DNA of 5,502 nt from Bacteroidetes bacterium CG23_combo_of_CG06-09_8_20_14_all_32_9 (GTDB lineage Bacteria; Bacteroidota; Bacteroidia; Bacteroidales; GWA2-32-17). A model generated the notes under the pieces. The model was not told the DNA's origin. It saw nothing but the letters and a program-made list of their open reading frames with translations, and searched no databases. A program made the translations under genes and the position numbers. The stretch lies in NCBI GenBank assembly GCA_002771395.1, contig PCSS01000205.1:1-5502 (forward strand), given 5' to 3'. This document shows, piece by piece, positions 5,500 to 5,502 of the stretch. The number at the start of each line of letters is the position of its first letter. Within the stretch, counting starts at the first letter, position 1.

Positions 5500-5502
5500 G
5501 TA

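Overview
The window looks like an ordinary chromosomal stretch of an AT-rich member of the Bacteroidetes (Bacteroidota), probably Bacteroidia. Three things suggest this: a DUF3822-type gene overlapping rsmD, a linkage I know only from this phylum; promoter-like boxes of the form TAnnTTTG; and the near absence of Shine-Dalgarno sequences before the genes. No rRNA, tRNA, CRISPR array, transposase or integrase was seen.

Layout. Positions 1-104 hold an imperfect hairpin and no complete gene. A rightward pair follows: a DUF3822-family gene (105-953) overlaps by 20 bases rsmD (934-1461), a 16S rRNA guanine-N2 methyltransferase. A convergent junction (1462-1602) carries an 11-bp tandem repeat that runs exactly up to the recJ stop codon. 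A leftward pair comes next: lipB (octanoyltransferase, 4023-3340), then recJ (single-strand DNA exonuclease, 3336-1603), only 3 bases apart and so very probably co-transcribed. A 329-bp spacer (4024-4352) has no convincing gene but holds a repeat pair, a well-formed promoter on the + strand and a degenerate CTGTGT repeat. The last gene (5264-4353, leftward) encodes a secreted, probable outer-membrane beta-barrel protein of unknown function. Its upstream region (5265-5502) contains several promoter-like boxes, a perfect 9-bp dyad around one of them, and more short repeats.

The genes do not form one pathway: ribosome modification, lipoate attachment, DNA repair and an envelope protein sit side by side. 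I did not find a convincing new system. The points most worth a second look are in non-coding DNA: the 11-bp array, the pair of related repeats pointing inward on both sides of the barrel gene, and the dyad over that gene's promoter. Gene identities come from recalled family motifs; no database search was run.
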